Part shown: positions 1 to 11,067 of the stretch, one piece after another
Layout: the number at the start of each line of letters is the position of its first letter
Position numbering within the stretch: position 1 is the first letter of the stretch
Source: Pleurostoma richardsiae
Taxonomy: Eukaryota; Ascomycota; Sordariomycetes; Calosphaeriales; Pleurostomataceae
Assembly: GCA_030052745.1 (NCBI GenBank)
Contig: JANBVO010000008.1
Span: 62,001 to 126,000, forward strand
Reading direction: 5' to 3'
Length of the DNA stretch: 64,000 bases
The notes under the pieces: model-generated
Database searches by the model: none
What the model was told of the DNA's origin: nothing
The model's input: the letters and a program-made list of their open reading frames with translations, nothing else
Made by a program: the position numbers and the translations under genes

Positions 1-330
1 TCTGAGGGCGTCTTGCCCGTCGGCGTATTAGTAATAACATAATACATACTCCCTGTCACACGCTCCAGAGAAAAGGCCACAGTGTCAAAGGTCCTATCCA
101 GCGCGTGCCGGGAACTCGAATGAGGAGCGTGAATATGTCTATCATGGCCACCGTCGCAACAGTAAGCGACTGAATGCTGTATGCCACCGTTTATAGCTTA
201 ACCTAGATACGAAAGAACTAGTCATCAATGGCTTATTAGGCTATAGGATACGTCACGCCGAGATCTGTAGTGCCAGGATCGCAAAGACGTAGTACAGAAT
301 GCACTCATCTAATATATACCTACGCCGCCG

Positions 331-355
331 GTGACAAGGTGTCGCACCTTGTCAC
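331..355. repeat. Perfect short hairpin
   Basis: The arm GTGACAAGGTG (331-341) is followed by TCG and then its exact reverse complement (345-355). It lies about 640 bp upstream of the galactanase start. The function is unknown; it could be a palindromic protein-binding site or a remnant of a mobile element. Confidence 0.7.
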
Positions 356-898
356 GATGCCGAAAGAGAATGACCCTTTCTTCTTGCCTCTTACTACAGA
401 ATCATACATTGTACAATACTACTGCCCCCTAGTGTAAATGGGAGGGTAGTCTCTTCCAAAGATCTTCCGAACACGGGTTGGTCACAATTAGTTCATAACT
501 TTCATCAGGGTTGAATTCTGACGTCAACTTATAAAACCTATCGACCTTCTTCGTCTTGAGCTAAGAAATACTTGACGCACCCCGCACTACGGAGCCCAGA
601 CTTCACAGGGGGTATCCATTTCAGGGGCCTATCGAGTGTAAAGCGATGGTGCTCCTCGAAAAGCGTTGCCTCCAACATCGGGACAGTGCTCTAACATGAT
701 TCCGTGCTTCTAGGACTCGAGAAAGTAATAGGAAGAGTGTCACGACCGGCAGCTATTCCTGCGAGCTGGAGCGATGAAGTGGTTCCGCTTCGGTACTACG
801 TCGCGGAGGTGCGACGCCGTGGTCCAGAAAATATCCACCACTCAGGAGAAGCCCCCTTAATTGTTCCAGAAATCGGCCGTCACCAGACGAGTGGCCTT

Positions 899-904
899 TA
901 TAAA
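899..904 (+). promoter_or_regulatory. TATA box of galactanase gene
   Basis: TATAAA lies 87 bp upstream of the ATG at 991, a normal spacing for a strongly regulated fungal secreted-enzyme gene. Confidence 0.55.
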
Positions 905-990
905 TCAGGATAGGTCCCCCTCACAGTCTGCTCTTTGCCTGCCACCGTCGCAGTAGCGTGACCGGTAGCTTATCACACATACCTAGGGCC

Positions 991-2046
991 ATGATGTTTG
1001 CCAAGCTTGCGCCAGTGCTTGCCCTCGGGCTCTCAGTCGCTCACGCTCTCACTTACCGGGGCGTAGACTGGTCCTCGGTCACTGTCGAGGAGCAATCCGG
1101 CATCTCCTACAAAACGGTCGGCGGAGTCAGCGAGTCGTTGGAAAAGATATTGGTGGCAAATGGTGTCAACACCGTGCGGCAGCGTATCTGGGTGAATCCA
1201 TCCGACGGGACCTACAACCTTGCATACAACGTCGCGCTCGCGAAGAGGGCAAAGGCCGTCGGCCTCGGGGTATACCTGGACCTGCACTTCAGCGACACGT
1301 GGGCGGACCCGGGACACCAGGCCATCCCGTCAGGCTGGCCGACTGACATCGATGATCTCTCCTGGAGGTTGTACAACTACACTCTCCAGGTCAGTGACGA
1401 GTTTCAGAGTAACGGCTTGCAACCAGCGATCATCTCTATCGGAAATGAAATTACCAACGGCCTCCTCTTCCCCACAGGCTCAAAGTCTTCGTCCGTCTAC
1501 AATGTCGCAAGGCTTCTTCACTCGGCGTCTGCGGGAATCAAAGATTCAACCTTGAGCCCAAAACCAAAAATCATGATCCACCTTGACAACGGCTGGAACT
1601 GGAGCACCCAACAGAGCTGGTACACCAGCGTCCTGGCCGCGGGTCCCCTGCTGACGTCAGACTTCGACATCATGGGCGTTTCCTACTACCCCTTCTACAA
1701 CTCGGCGGCGACGCTGTCGTCCCTGAAGAGCAGTCTGACAAATATGGCGAGCACGTGGGGCAAGGGAATAGTGGTGGCAGAGACTGACTGGCCGACGTAC
1801 TGCCCTTCTCCCGCATATGCCTTTCCCAGCGACACGACGAGTATCCCGCTGTCACCGGATGGACAGGTCACGTGGATCCGCGATGTCGCTTCCATCGTCG
1901 CCGGGATTCAGAATGGGCTCGGGCTCTTCTACTGGGAGCCGGCTTGGGTTACGAATGCGAATCTGGGCTCCTCCTGTGGTTATTGTTGCATGTTCGCGTC
2001 ATCTGGGCAGGCGATGTCGGGCGTGTCCGTGTTTTCGAGCATTTGA
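991..2046 (+). CDS. Secreted arabinogalactan endo-beta-1,4-galactanase (GH53)
   Basis: Single-exon gene of 351 aa, the usual length for fungal GH53. The enzyme cleaves internal beta-1,4-galactosyl bonds in type I arabinogalactan side chains of pectin, outside the cell. The first in-frame ATG (991) opens a typical signal peptide of about 19 residues ending AHA; the frame is open further upstream only from a GTG at 958. Family signatures are RGVDWSS near the mature N-terminus, DLHFSDTWADP, the acid/base Glu in IGNEITNG (about residue 153) and the nucleophile in VVAETDWP (about 264). Odd point: after GSSC near the C-terminus, where I recall family members having an ADN-like motif, this protein reads GYCCMF, an unusual cysteine-rich patch that may be divergence or a local error. 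It stands alone with its own TATA box, and its 3' end faces the convergent GPI-type gene. Confidence 0.93.
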   Translation: MMFAKLAPVLALGLSVAHALTYRGVDWSSVTVEEQSGISYKTVGGVSESLEKILVANGVNTVRQRIWVNPSDGTYNLAYNVALAKRAKAVGLGVYLDLHFSDTWADPGHQAIPSGWPTDIDDLSWRLYNYTLQVSDEFQSNGLQPAIISIGNEITNGLLFPTGSKSSSVYNVARLLHSASAGIKDSTLSPKPKIMIHLDNGWNWSTQQSWYTSVLAAGPLLTSDFDIMGVSYYPFYNSAATLSSLKSSLTNMASTWGKGIVVAETDWPTYCPSPAYAFPSDTTSIPLSPDGQVTWIRDVASIVAGIQNGLGLFYWEPAWVTNANLGSSCGYCCMFASSGQAMSGVSVFSSI

Positions 2047-2451
2047 TTTCGAATGTGTCAACAAGATTGAAACTCCAGGCTACCCAGCACATAACACCTT
2101 CAACTCTTAAAGAGACTGTAATGATCTACAATCGGTACTGGACGAAACCATACCTGTTTGCGTTCCCATCTTTGTAGCCAAGAGCAGTGGAATATTTGGA
2201 AAGGGCAGTCAAACGCTACGACGTACATTCATCGGGGGTTTCCAAAAAGGTCGAGACAGATTTGCTCTTGCCATAGAATACATTTGAGCCTATGTTAATA
2301 ACTCGCACAAGGAGCTCATTGGGATGGGACACTAGTGAGAGTGAGGATACCCAAATCCATCTCTCCTTGAATGGCTCCATCTAGTCTGATATTGAGTCCT
2401 CCAGGTCTCTGCTTGAAGACCTGATAAACTCCAAATATTACATACATCTTC
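2047..2451. other. Convergent 3' intergenic region
   Basis: AT-richer spacer between the stops of the galactanase gene (+) and the GPI-type gene (-). It presumably carries both 3' UTRs. I see no gene or repeat in it. Confidence 0.6.
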
Positions 2452-4233
2452 TCAAATCAGCACGAAGGAAGAAACTAATAAACCAGCCCAGACACCTCCT
2501 ATCAACCCTGTGACGCGATCTGTCCCTGATACCGTCACGAACCCCCCAGTTGGCTCTGTAGTGCTCACAGCTGTGCTGGTATCAAAAGCTGCGGTAGAAC
2601 TATTTGCGCGCAACAGACCACCATTTGCTTCCGTCGGCACCGTTACTGGGGAATCAATTGCACTCGTCGCCGACATAGTTGTCAAGTACGTCTTGGAGAC
2701 AGTCGTCGCAGTCCACCCAAGGGTGCTGCGGCCGTTGCCTCCTGCCGTGTACGTGCCTATGGACGGCACGGTGAGGCTAGACAAAGAGATCGCGTCTGTA
2801 ACGGCAGAACATGCATCTACCACCGTGGACGAGGACGTCTCGCATAACGTTACGGGCACCTCAATGACCGTCTGCAGTGATCCTGGGCAGTTGGCTACAG
2901 CCGCCCCGCAGGATGTGATTGTGAGCGTGCTTGTGGTGAAGACCGTCGACACGGCAGTGGGAGCTTCGGTGGTATTCCACAGATTTCTTCTGTAGGCCGT
3001 TGGCCGTGTTGAACGTGGCGACGGGGTGAAGAAGCCACTCCGGTATGTTGTTTCAGTAGCCAAGGAAGTCGTTTCACACGACACGCTGCGGCTTTCCGTG
3101 GCGGAAGAGACCGCACCGGAAGCAAGCGAAGTGGTGTTCGCCACAGTGCAGCTTGGGGCTACTACCAAGGGAGAGGTCCGCGTCGGGAAGGGAGTTCCAA
3201 GCGACAGAAGGCACTGCGTGCCAATAGCCGCCTCGAACAGGGTAGTTGAGACAGTAGGCACAGCACCAAACGTCTTTCCGTCCCCAATTTCAATGTCGGC
3301 GTTGAGGAACGCTCCGACATTTACGTCGAATGTCTCTGTGGCTTGAAGCTGGCAGTCCGGTGCAGAGTCTAGCTGAGCAATAAACTCGACAATGTTGACA
3401 AAGACACCAACTTCAGCGCCGATGCCGAAGTCAGAGAAGATTGGCAAGAGGGTGGATGTGGTGTCGATGCCGATTTGCGCCCTCAGCTGTAAGTCCACCT
3501 GAAACGTAGCCGTGGTGCCGTTGTTGTTGACCGTTAATGGAAGGGACTTGCTCATGATACCATCACTGTAGCCTAATTAGCATTGTTATCGGGACACTCG
3601 CCACGGATTCATCGAAACTCACAAGGAGAGGTCGGATAATGTCCCGTTGATGATATCTGCCTCGAAGAACCCATCTGGGAGGTCCAGAAAGAAACCGCCG
3701 TGGAGATCAATCATGGCAGCTACGGCGAATATTAGGTTGACCTCGAAAGTCAGACCTAGCTTCGGCCCGTTCGGGATGTCGATGCCCAGAGGACTTGGCG
3801 GTGACCGGAAGAGAGGCACCGTCAGCGTCGTGGCGCCGTCGGTGACAACGTCCAGCTCCACAAACGCCTGCAGTCCCTTCAGGTCAAAACGGAGCGTCGG
3901 GTTGAAGATCTCTTCATCCGTGAGAGAGGCCACGATATCACCCTTCGTGCAGCACCTGGCGCACTTGATGGTGACCGGAGGCACCCCGATGGGAAGGACG
4001 CCGAAGAGATTGGATGTGCTGGAGGAACATTGTCAGCCGGGTGTTTATTGGGTCGTCGTCTGATGACATCCTCACCCATCGAAGAGGATCTCATCCACCA
4101 GAGTCTGTTCCAGGCTAAAGTCGGTCGACAACCTCTTCTCAAGGTGCCCATCTCGGGGTACCAACTCATGATCAGCAAGCACCCAGTGCGTTAAGAAAAC
4201 AAGAAAAAGGAGGCTGAAATGGGAGAACGCCAT
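2452..4233 (-). CDS. Secreted GPI-anchor-type surface protein, function unknown
   Basis: Three exons: 4233-4076, 4018-3623 and 3565-2452, giving 555 aa; both joins keep frame (TSNLFGVL and LSFDGIMSK span the junctions). I do not recognise the function. The chain opens with a strong signal peptide (MAFSHFSLLFLVFLTHWVLA), followed by LEKR, a possible Kex2 processing site. Residues from about 50 to 300 alternate hydrophobic and polar residues as in a secreted beta-sandwich, with a few cysteines (CARCC). The last 250 residues are Ser/Thr-rich and probably O-glycosylated. The end is a small-residue site followed by a hydrophobic tail (GVWAGLLVSSFVLI), as in GPI-anchored wall proteins. The start is the first ATG of the frame (4233); upstream the frame is open only from a TTG. 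Confidence 0.72.
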
Positions 4234-5567
4234 GATTAACTCGCAGAAAACTTGCAAGAACAAACAACGAAAGGAACCGCGAAACGAAAGTCGCCCAGCG
4301 AGATGGTGACTCTAGACAGGAGTGCAGCTACATGATGTTTGACGGGGCAGCGGACGTTGTAAACACTTTCAACACGAGCCATTCTCTCCGGACCCGGCAA
4401 ACCGAAATGGTTCTCCTCCGTACGGGATGACCGACCCCCATGGCTGAGAGCTAGGAATCCATGACTGTTGGTTTCAGAGGATTCTGAGATCGTTTCTTAG
4501 GCAGGGGACGCTGACTGGGGTGAGTTGCTGAAGGATCTCCCGGGGTTACAGCGATCTTCTCGTGGAATCCCGCAATTCGGATGACCGTCATTCCAACCTG
4601 GCAGGGTTCGGGGTATGGCTTCGTCGGCGATGTAGCCCAAGACAGTCAAGCTGGGATTGGGGGTCAGCGGTAGGTTCCCACTGCGGCTGAAACTGGAACT
4701 GCAGCTTAACTCATATAAGCGCTGCGCCGCTGCTCCTGCGTCAGGAGGTGCGCCGCAGCCCTAGTCATAGCCCCTGCCGATAACGTGAGTGCCTCCAAGG
4801 ACCCCTGCGGGTTTCACCACGAGCCTTGGGTCTGTCTGCATTGCTGAGGCTGGGAAGTCCCCCTTCTAGAAAGAACATACAAGGTATTAGGAGAATAAAG
4901 TGAGAAAGGCTCATTGATAGGCAAGGCAACTGCAGGTCTGTCGCAAGGCGTCGAAGCTGACCGAACTATGTCACCACCGGCATAGTGGCAAGTGCTGGGC
5001 TGTCTGGCCCCGCTACAGACAGGGAGGCAGCAGGCCGCCAAAACAAATCTCCCATGTCCTCAACAAGGGATGGTTCGAGTGCGCCTAACCCGGCCATGGC
5101 TTATCCATTTCTTCCAGCCCCCACGAGGGCAGCTTGCTTTAGCAATCTTTGCTTGAGCAGGTCCTGGCTAGATGCGCGCACACAGTGCCATATGAGCATG
5201 AAATGTGCAAGGGAGAAACAATCTATACTTGTTCACCATCTAATCAGTTCTGTGATCTATAATCTATGGTTGTAATTACGTATTAGGGGTTCCTCCCGAT
5301 GAGAACGCCTCTATCCAACAAACGTGCCCTGCAGTACCGCGGGGTTTCCATGGGGCCAAATCACTGCCCATCTATCTCAAGTGGAAGACAGTCCCAGCGA
5401 TGTGCTGGCAGTAAAGCCCATAGCGGGTAGAAAGAAAGCAAGCTACTGCACGGTAGCGAGGCTTATGAGACTGCGCTCCTCGCCCGGACCACGGGAGAGT
5501 CACTGTCAGATTGTCCTGCTGCCAAGGGATGGCACGATAAGACTCAAGTCAAAGGCAAGCAGTCAGC
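4234..5567. other. Intergenic region
   Basis: Promoter side of the GPI-type gene and 3' flank of the ABC transporter. Short open frames such as 4985-5275 (+) and 5324-5659 (+) have no recognisable domain, and the latter overlaps the last ABC transporter exon. I see no RNA gene or clear repeat. Confidence 0.5.
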
Positions 5568-8500
5568 TTACTCCGACCTCGCGCTCTTCGTCTTCTTGCT
5601 CCTCAGCTTCATCATCAGGATCACAAGCGCATAAGATGAGATGCAGAAGAGCGCCGTGATGCCAGTCTACCGCGACGGTTAGTAAGCTGCACCGCAAACG
5701 AATCAGGGGAGGAAAGATCGCCATACATCTCGCCAAGCGTAGTATTTCTCATTCAAGTTGAACGTCTTGGCGTAGTCGGCACCCGTCTCGTACGGGCAAT
5801 ACAGGCAACCAGACGTCGCATTCCCATTGTCAATGTATCCGGCGTTGGTCGCGAGAAAGTCGGCCATGTACTCGCCGCAAGTCTGGCCGGTGGGTGGGTC
5901 GAAGGACGTGAACTCGTGTGACTTGCACTTCACCTTGACATCCCAGACCACGGTGCCGAAGAGCCCGCCGACCAGGTAGTTGAAGGGGTCCAGGTAGTAG
6001 AGCCAGTACTTCCAGAATGGCTGCATGGCCGTGTAAGGGACCACCACGCCGCAGAATGAGATGAGACCGCAGCCGATGAGTAGAGGGTTCGAGATGGCGG
6101 CGAAGTACTCATTGGGGGCGTAAGCGGCAATGGCTTGACCCATCGAAGTGTACAGGAACTCGTAGACTGGGAAGATGTCAGTAGAGGTAGCTAAGCCGTA
6201 GAAGGAAATGCGTGGCACGTACAGATCATTTGGAGATAGATATGGCCCGAGATGTTGGCGTCAACCGGGAACCCGGCAGTGAAGTACCAGCAGCAGAAGT
6301 AGAGAGTCGCGCAGATGATGAGGTAGGGGATCTCCGACACGGCTTGGGCACCGATAAAGGCGAGCCAGTGGTATGTTTTGGACTAGTCAGGGTCAGCATT
6401 ATACTCTTTCTCGTACATCGATAGTTCCTAGCTCGCACCTTCTTCTCCCGAGTCTCAAACAGGTCACGGTTGTGCAGGAAAAACGGCTGCATCTGGTTGA
6501 TACATCCGGGCGCCACGAAGATGAAGTTGAAGATGGCAAACACGCGCAGCTGGAGATCGAAGGAGCCGTCGCCGATCATCCAGAACGTGAAGCCGCTGAA
6601 AAGCGCCGCGAATATGTGCAGGTTGATCTTATTCCAGACGTAGTCCTGTGATCGTCAGCCACCAGCACATGGACTACTCGCAGTCGTAGGGTGAGAGACT
6701 CACTGGTGATCGCCACAGCTGTATCATCAGTCGGTGCAGGACCAATTTGAACTGGAACCACTTCGGCGACGCATATTCAGCGGTGTCTTCCTCGCCACCG
6801 CTCGAAGCAAGGCCCTGCTGGTTCAAGGCCATGAGCTTGTCGAGCGCTTGCTGACGTTCGGTGGATCGGCTCCAGATATCGACCCAGTCGATCTTGACGT
6901 CGCTATTGCCCTGGATAACTTCCACGATGTGGTCCGCAGGGTTCGTGTCTTCAGGACAAGGTGCACCATTACGGGCAAAGTAGCCGAGGACCTGCTCGGA
7001 ATCCTTGCCAGCTACAGGAAGAGTCAGTAACCCGCACAGCAAGATAAGCGACATAATTTACTTACTCTCGCCGAAATATGCCATCCGCCCTCCTTTAGCT
7101 AGGAGCAAAAGAGAGTCAAAAGCCTCGAAGAGGACAGCGGAAGGCTGGTGAATTGTACACTGAGGTGCAGGTATTAGCCATCCAACTTGGACACATGAGG
7201 AGACGGAATTGGCGGAAGTCTTACAAGAACAGCCTGACCACCATCTACAAGACGTCTCAAGAAGCGCACGATGTTGTAGGCAGACTGGCCGTCGAGGCCG
7301 GATGTCGGCTCATCAAGGAATAGCAACGTGGGCTTAGCCACGAGCTCGACACCCAGAGTCACGCGCTTCCGCTGCTCGATGGTCAAGCCAGCGCCGGGTA
7401 CTGTTGTGCGTTAGACTTTTGCATCTTCCCAGGACTTCAGCTAGAGCCGCTTATACACACCTCCAATTAGAGCATCACAGATATCACGCAGCTCGAGAAG
7501 GTCGATGATGTGATCGACGTACGCGAGCTTCTCCGCCTCCGGCACCTCCCTCGGTTGGCGCAGGAGCGCTGAGAAGACAAGCGCCTCCTTAACGGTCGAT
7601 GTGCCCTCATGGACATCCATCTGCTCGCAGTAGCCGGTCATGCGTTGGAAACTGATGCCCTGGGGCTTGCCATCAATAAGAATGGATCCGTAGATCTCAC
7701 CGAAGTCCTTCCTCTGGGCCAGGACGTCGAGGAGGCTGCGAGAAAGCATTAATAGAGTACATTCACTTGACAGGGGGACGAGGGGATAGTCTCACGTCGT
7801 CTTGCCGGCACCGGAACAGCCCATCAGAGCAACAAGATTCCCCGGCTGCACAAAGCCGAAGACCTTGTCGAGGAGCTGTTTCTGGTGGCCCTGGTACTTG
7901 ACAAAGTAGTCAAGATCATGCCAGCAGAACGTCGACTGCTTGACCGGTTGGGAGGCCGGGGCCGCGTGCGGCGTCGCCTTCTCCTCTGCTGCGGCTTCAA
8001 CATCTTTCTCGGGCTTCTTGCCCCGCAAGCCCCTCTTGTAGAGGAGGACCGATGACCCTCCGTGGCTGTTGCGCAACTCGAAGCCAAGCGCTGTGACGAT
8101 GATGAAGGTGACCCAGAAGCCGATAAGGACACCGAATCCTCTCCAGATGTGACCGGTCGCGTAGGAAAACTGCTGAGTGATGTATGCATGACCGTCAATC
8201 ATGCCCGTGGAGTCACTTCCCAGGACTGTGCAACCGCGGTAGGCCGAGCTTTCGTCGTCGTATCGGCCTCCGTAGGGTACATATTGGGGGGCGACACAGT
8301 CCAGTTTGAGACCACTAAACTCGTTGGCCATGAGCGACTCGAAGGCGTAAGCACCAGGATTGAGATAGAAGATCCATCGGAACCATGGATGCATCTTCTC
8401 GAATGGGATTAGATACCCTGCGTGCATGTCAGCCCAGTTGCCTCTCCCAGGAACTCCGCCGGTTCGTCTATGCAACAACTCACCTCCATATACAAAGAAG

Positions 8501-10588
8501 ACTGTAGACAGCAGGCCGGTCATCTGCGATGCCGTTCCGAAGTGCCCACACAAAGCGCCCACCATGCGGAACAGCTGCACAAACGTCAAAGTGCTCGCAT
8601 TGACGACGATCCAGTAAGTGAAGAACTTGCCGGCGTCCATTTGCAAGCTGGACATAAAATAAATGATCAATGAGAAGATAGTAACCTGAAGCATGACGAC
8701 AGGGATATCGGTGATGGCGTTGGCGATGCAGAAAGCCGCCGGCCGGTAGAAACCGAAGCGCTTATGGCGGACGAGAATGGGACGGCCCATGAACGATGCG
8801 GTCGTCTCGGACATTGACTCCATGAGGAAGTACAGAATAGCAAAGAAGAGAACGCCCGGCCGGAGGAAGATGGACTCGCTAGTGTCAGGGAGGTTGTAGA
8901 AGAGGCTTCCACAGACCAGCGCCTGGACGGTGGACGAAAAGACCTTGACACCGAGCGAGAGCCGGTCACCCATCATGATCTGGAATTGTCTGACGGGCCA
9001 GCCTGTCAGTGATGGAACGGCGCGTATCTAGCATGGCGGCAGGGTCTTACCGAACGGTGCAGTTCATGATCTGGTCTCTGAGGCCAACAGTGTAGACGCT
9101 TCTCTTGCCCTTCAGAGGCCTACGCTTTTTCTCTCTCTGAACGGCAATCGCCAGGTCATCCACCTCGGTTCCAAGGCGCTCGACCGGTGCCTGAGCCTCG
9201 CGCATCGCTCGGCACACGGAGCTCGCTTGATAGACCTTCTCGAACTCCTCGGGCGTGTTGGGCACCTTCTCCTCTGAGCCGGGAGCGATGATGCGCTCTG
9301 TCGCCACGGTGACCGAGGTGAGGAAATCGGCAATGTTTGCACCTTTCGGACAGACGAATCCAAGAGATTCAAAGTACTGCCGAGCAGAGCTCCTCGGACC
9401 GTAGTAGATAACACAGCCGTCAGCGAGAACGAGGACCTTGTCGAAGTTGTCGTAGATGCCGTTGCCTGCCTGGTACATGGTGGCAACGATTGTCTTGCCA
9501 TTACGGTCTGCCTCGGCGCGCAACGTCTCCGCAAACTCCAGGGCCGTCTTCGAGTCGAGGCCACGTGTAGGCTGGTCCCAGAACTGCATTGGGCTCTGCA
9601 CGCCGTGTTAGTAGCTGAAGCACCGGCAGGACGGAGTCTGCTCATTCTAACTGACCTGGCCAGCCATCATTTCCGCTAGGGACACACGCTTCCTTTCTCC
9701 GCCGGACACGCCGCGGATGAATTCGTTGCCGACCTTGGTCTTCACAGTGTGGCCAATGCCGAGGGCGTCAAGAATGTTACCCTTGGCGTGCTGAACGAAG
9801 TGGTGTGGCTTCTTCAGATGCTCCTCCCTCTCACGTGGGACCTTATTACGCAAGGCAAACTTCATAGTCTGGTTCACAGTCAAGGTAGGGAAATGAATGT
9901 CATCTAGATTCGTGTCAGTCGCGGCATCGTTCACCTTGAGGGCAGCAAGGTGCTTGTCTTAACGTACCCTCGGTGTTGAGCGCGATCTGCTGGCGATACC
10001 TCCTGGCCTGTTTGTGGTCCATGTTGCCGTAGTGCACGTCGCCATGGACTTCGTCGAAGGCCTCCCGGTGATTGGACAACACACGAAGAAGCGACGTGCA
10101 TCCTGCTCCGGGCCTGCCGAGGACGAGAAGCTTTACAAGACTCGTCAACCTCACGTTTGACCATACCGTTGCTCCATTTCACTCACCATTTCGCCCGGCC
10201 TCACCTGGCCACTAATCTCGTGCAGAATTGCCTACCCCCGCGTTAATCTCTTGACGCGCCAGGCTCTTAGACAGGGACGCTTCCATACCCTCTTAGGATG
10301 GTTCACCCTGTGGACCCAATCTGACAGTTGCCGGGGATCGACCCTCGACAGCAACGTCTCTCCCAGAGCCTCACCAGGGGCGGTGACCCTGACCGTCACA
10401 CCTTGGAACGTGAGAGTCAGTCGCTTCTGGACGGCGTCTTTGCCCCGCTCCTCGTCCGGGTGCACCCTGTGCCCCTCAACATCCGTCTCGCTGGCTGATG
10501 CATCGAACATGCCGTTCCCATCCGCAGCTGCCGCGTTCCACGACAACTCTGTGTCCTTGTGGCTCGCATCCTCTGCTGCCGCCGCCAT
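5568..10588 (-). CDS. PDR-type (ABCG) multidrug ABC transporter
   Basis: Fifteen exons, 1395 aa: 10588-10289, 10231-10187, 10130-9968, 9903-9656, 9595-9051, 8989-8484, 8417-7796, 7735-7461, 7400-7225, 7159-7066, 7011-6704, 6645-6439, 6382-6223, 6166-5727 and 5666-5568. All phases close. It should be a plasma-membrane ATP-driven exporter of drugs or toxic metabolites, in the full-size NBD-TMD-NBD-TMD order. NBD1 has the degenerate PDR Walker A ([11 protein letters not shown], Cys for Lys), signature [12 protein letters not shown] and [13 protein letters not shown]2 has a canonical Walker A (GCSGAGKTT), degenerate signature (LTIEQRKR), EPTSGLDG and a CTIHQPS H-loop. The C-terminus ends [15 protein letters not shown]. 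The 66-nt intron 8418-8483 is a multiple of three and stop-free, so retention would keep frame but insert 22 residues. The start is the ATG at 10588; an in-frame ATG at 10771 is possible. Confidence 0.93.
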
Positions 10589-11067
10589 TGCGCTAATGCC
10601 AAGCCCGGCCCGTTTCGTACGGCGCAGATGGCGGTTCTCGGCGCTCTGGCAACTAACGGCACGCTCTTTGCACTCAACCTTTGAGCGACCAACAAAAGGA
10701 ACGTCGTTTTGAAGTTGGATGCTTCCGAGGGTCAGATCCCATCTTAGCTTCTGCGCCTTGGCTTCTTTCATCTTTATAAACAGCAGAATTGCGGCTCGCC
10801 GGGCGATGCAAGCTGTCACATCCGTACTTCCGCGATGCCGTATATCCGCCACACAATGGCAATTGCCTGTACCTCCGTATTGGAGCAGAGCCGTGATTCC
10901 TTCCGAGCGCAAATCATAAGCAATCTCCCTTGCTTGATAAGCTTGGCAAAGGCGTCTATCAATCGGGCTAGTACCGGTTGCCGAACGGGCGTGCGCGCTC
11001 TCCCGGAGTCGTCAGGGAAGCGTTCCGGGACGCAGATCTCGAGCATTATCTCCAATTGACGTCAACT
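10589..11067. other. Intergenic region between ABC transporter and regulator
   Basis: Promoter of the ABC transporter and 3' flank of the regulator. The transporter frame stays open upstream to 10912, so part of this could be coding if the ATG at 10771 is used. A TTTATAA stretch (minus strand) lies just before that ATG. Confidence 0.5.

Larger units (their letters stand above)
1..990. other. Left-edge intergenic region and galactanase promoter
   Basis: I see no credible gene here. The only open frame worth naming (704-913) begins with GTG and resembles nothing I know. The region contains a perfect 11-bp inverted repeat at 331-355 and a TATA box close to the galactanase start. Confidence 0.6.

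Noticed and set aside
704-913. 69-codon open frame upstream of the galactanase gene
   Set aside because: It begins with GTG, has no homology I can see and overlaps the TATA box region.
10589-10912. Upstream extension of the ABC transporter frame
   Set aside because: The frame is open, but the upstream residues have no family resemblance. I kept the ATG at 10588 and noted 10771 as an alternative.
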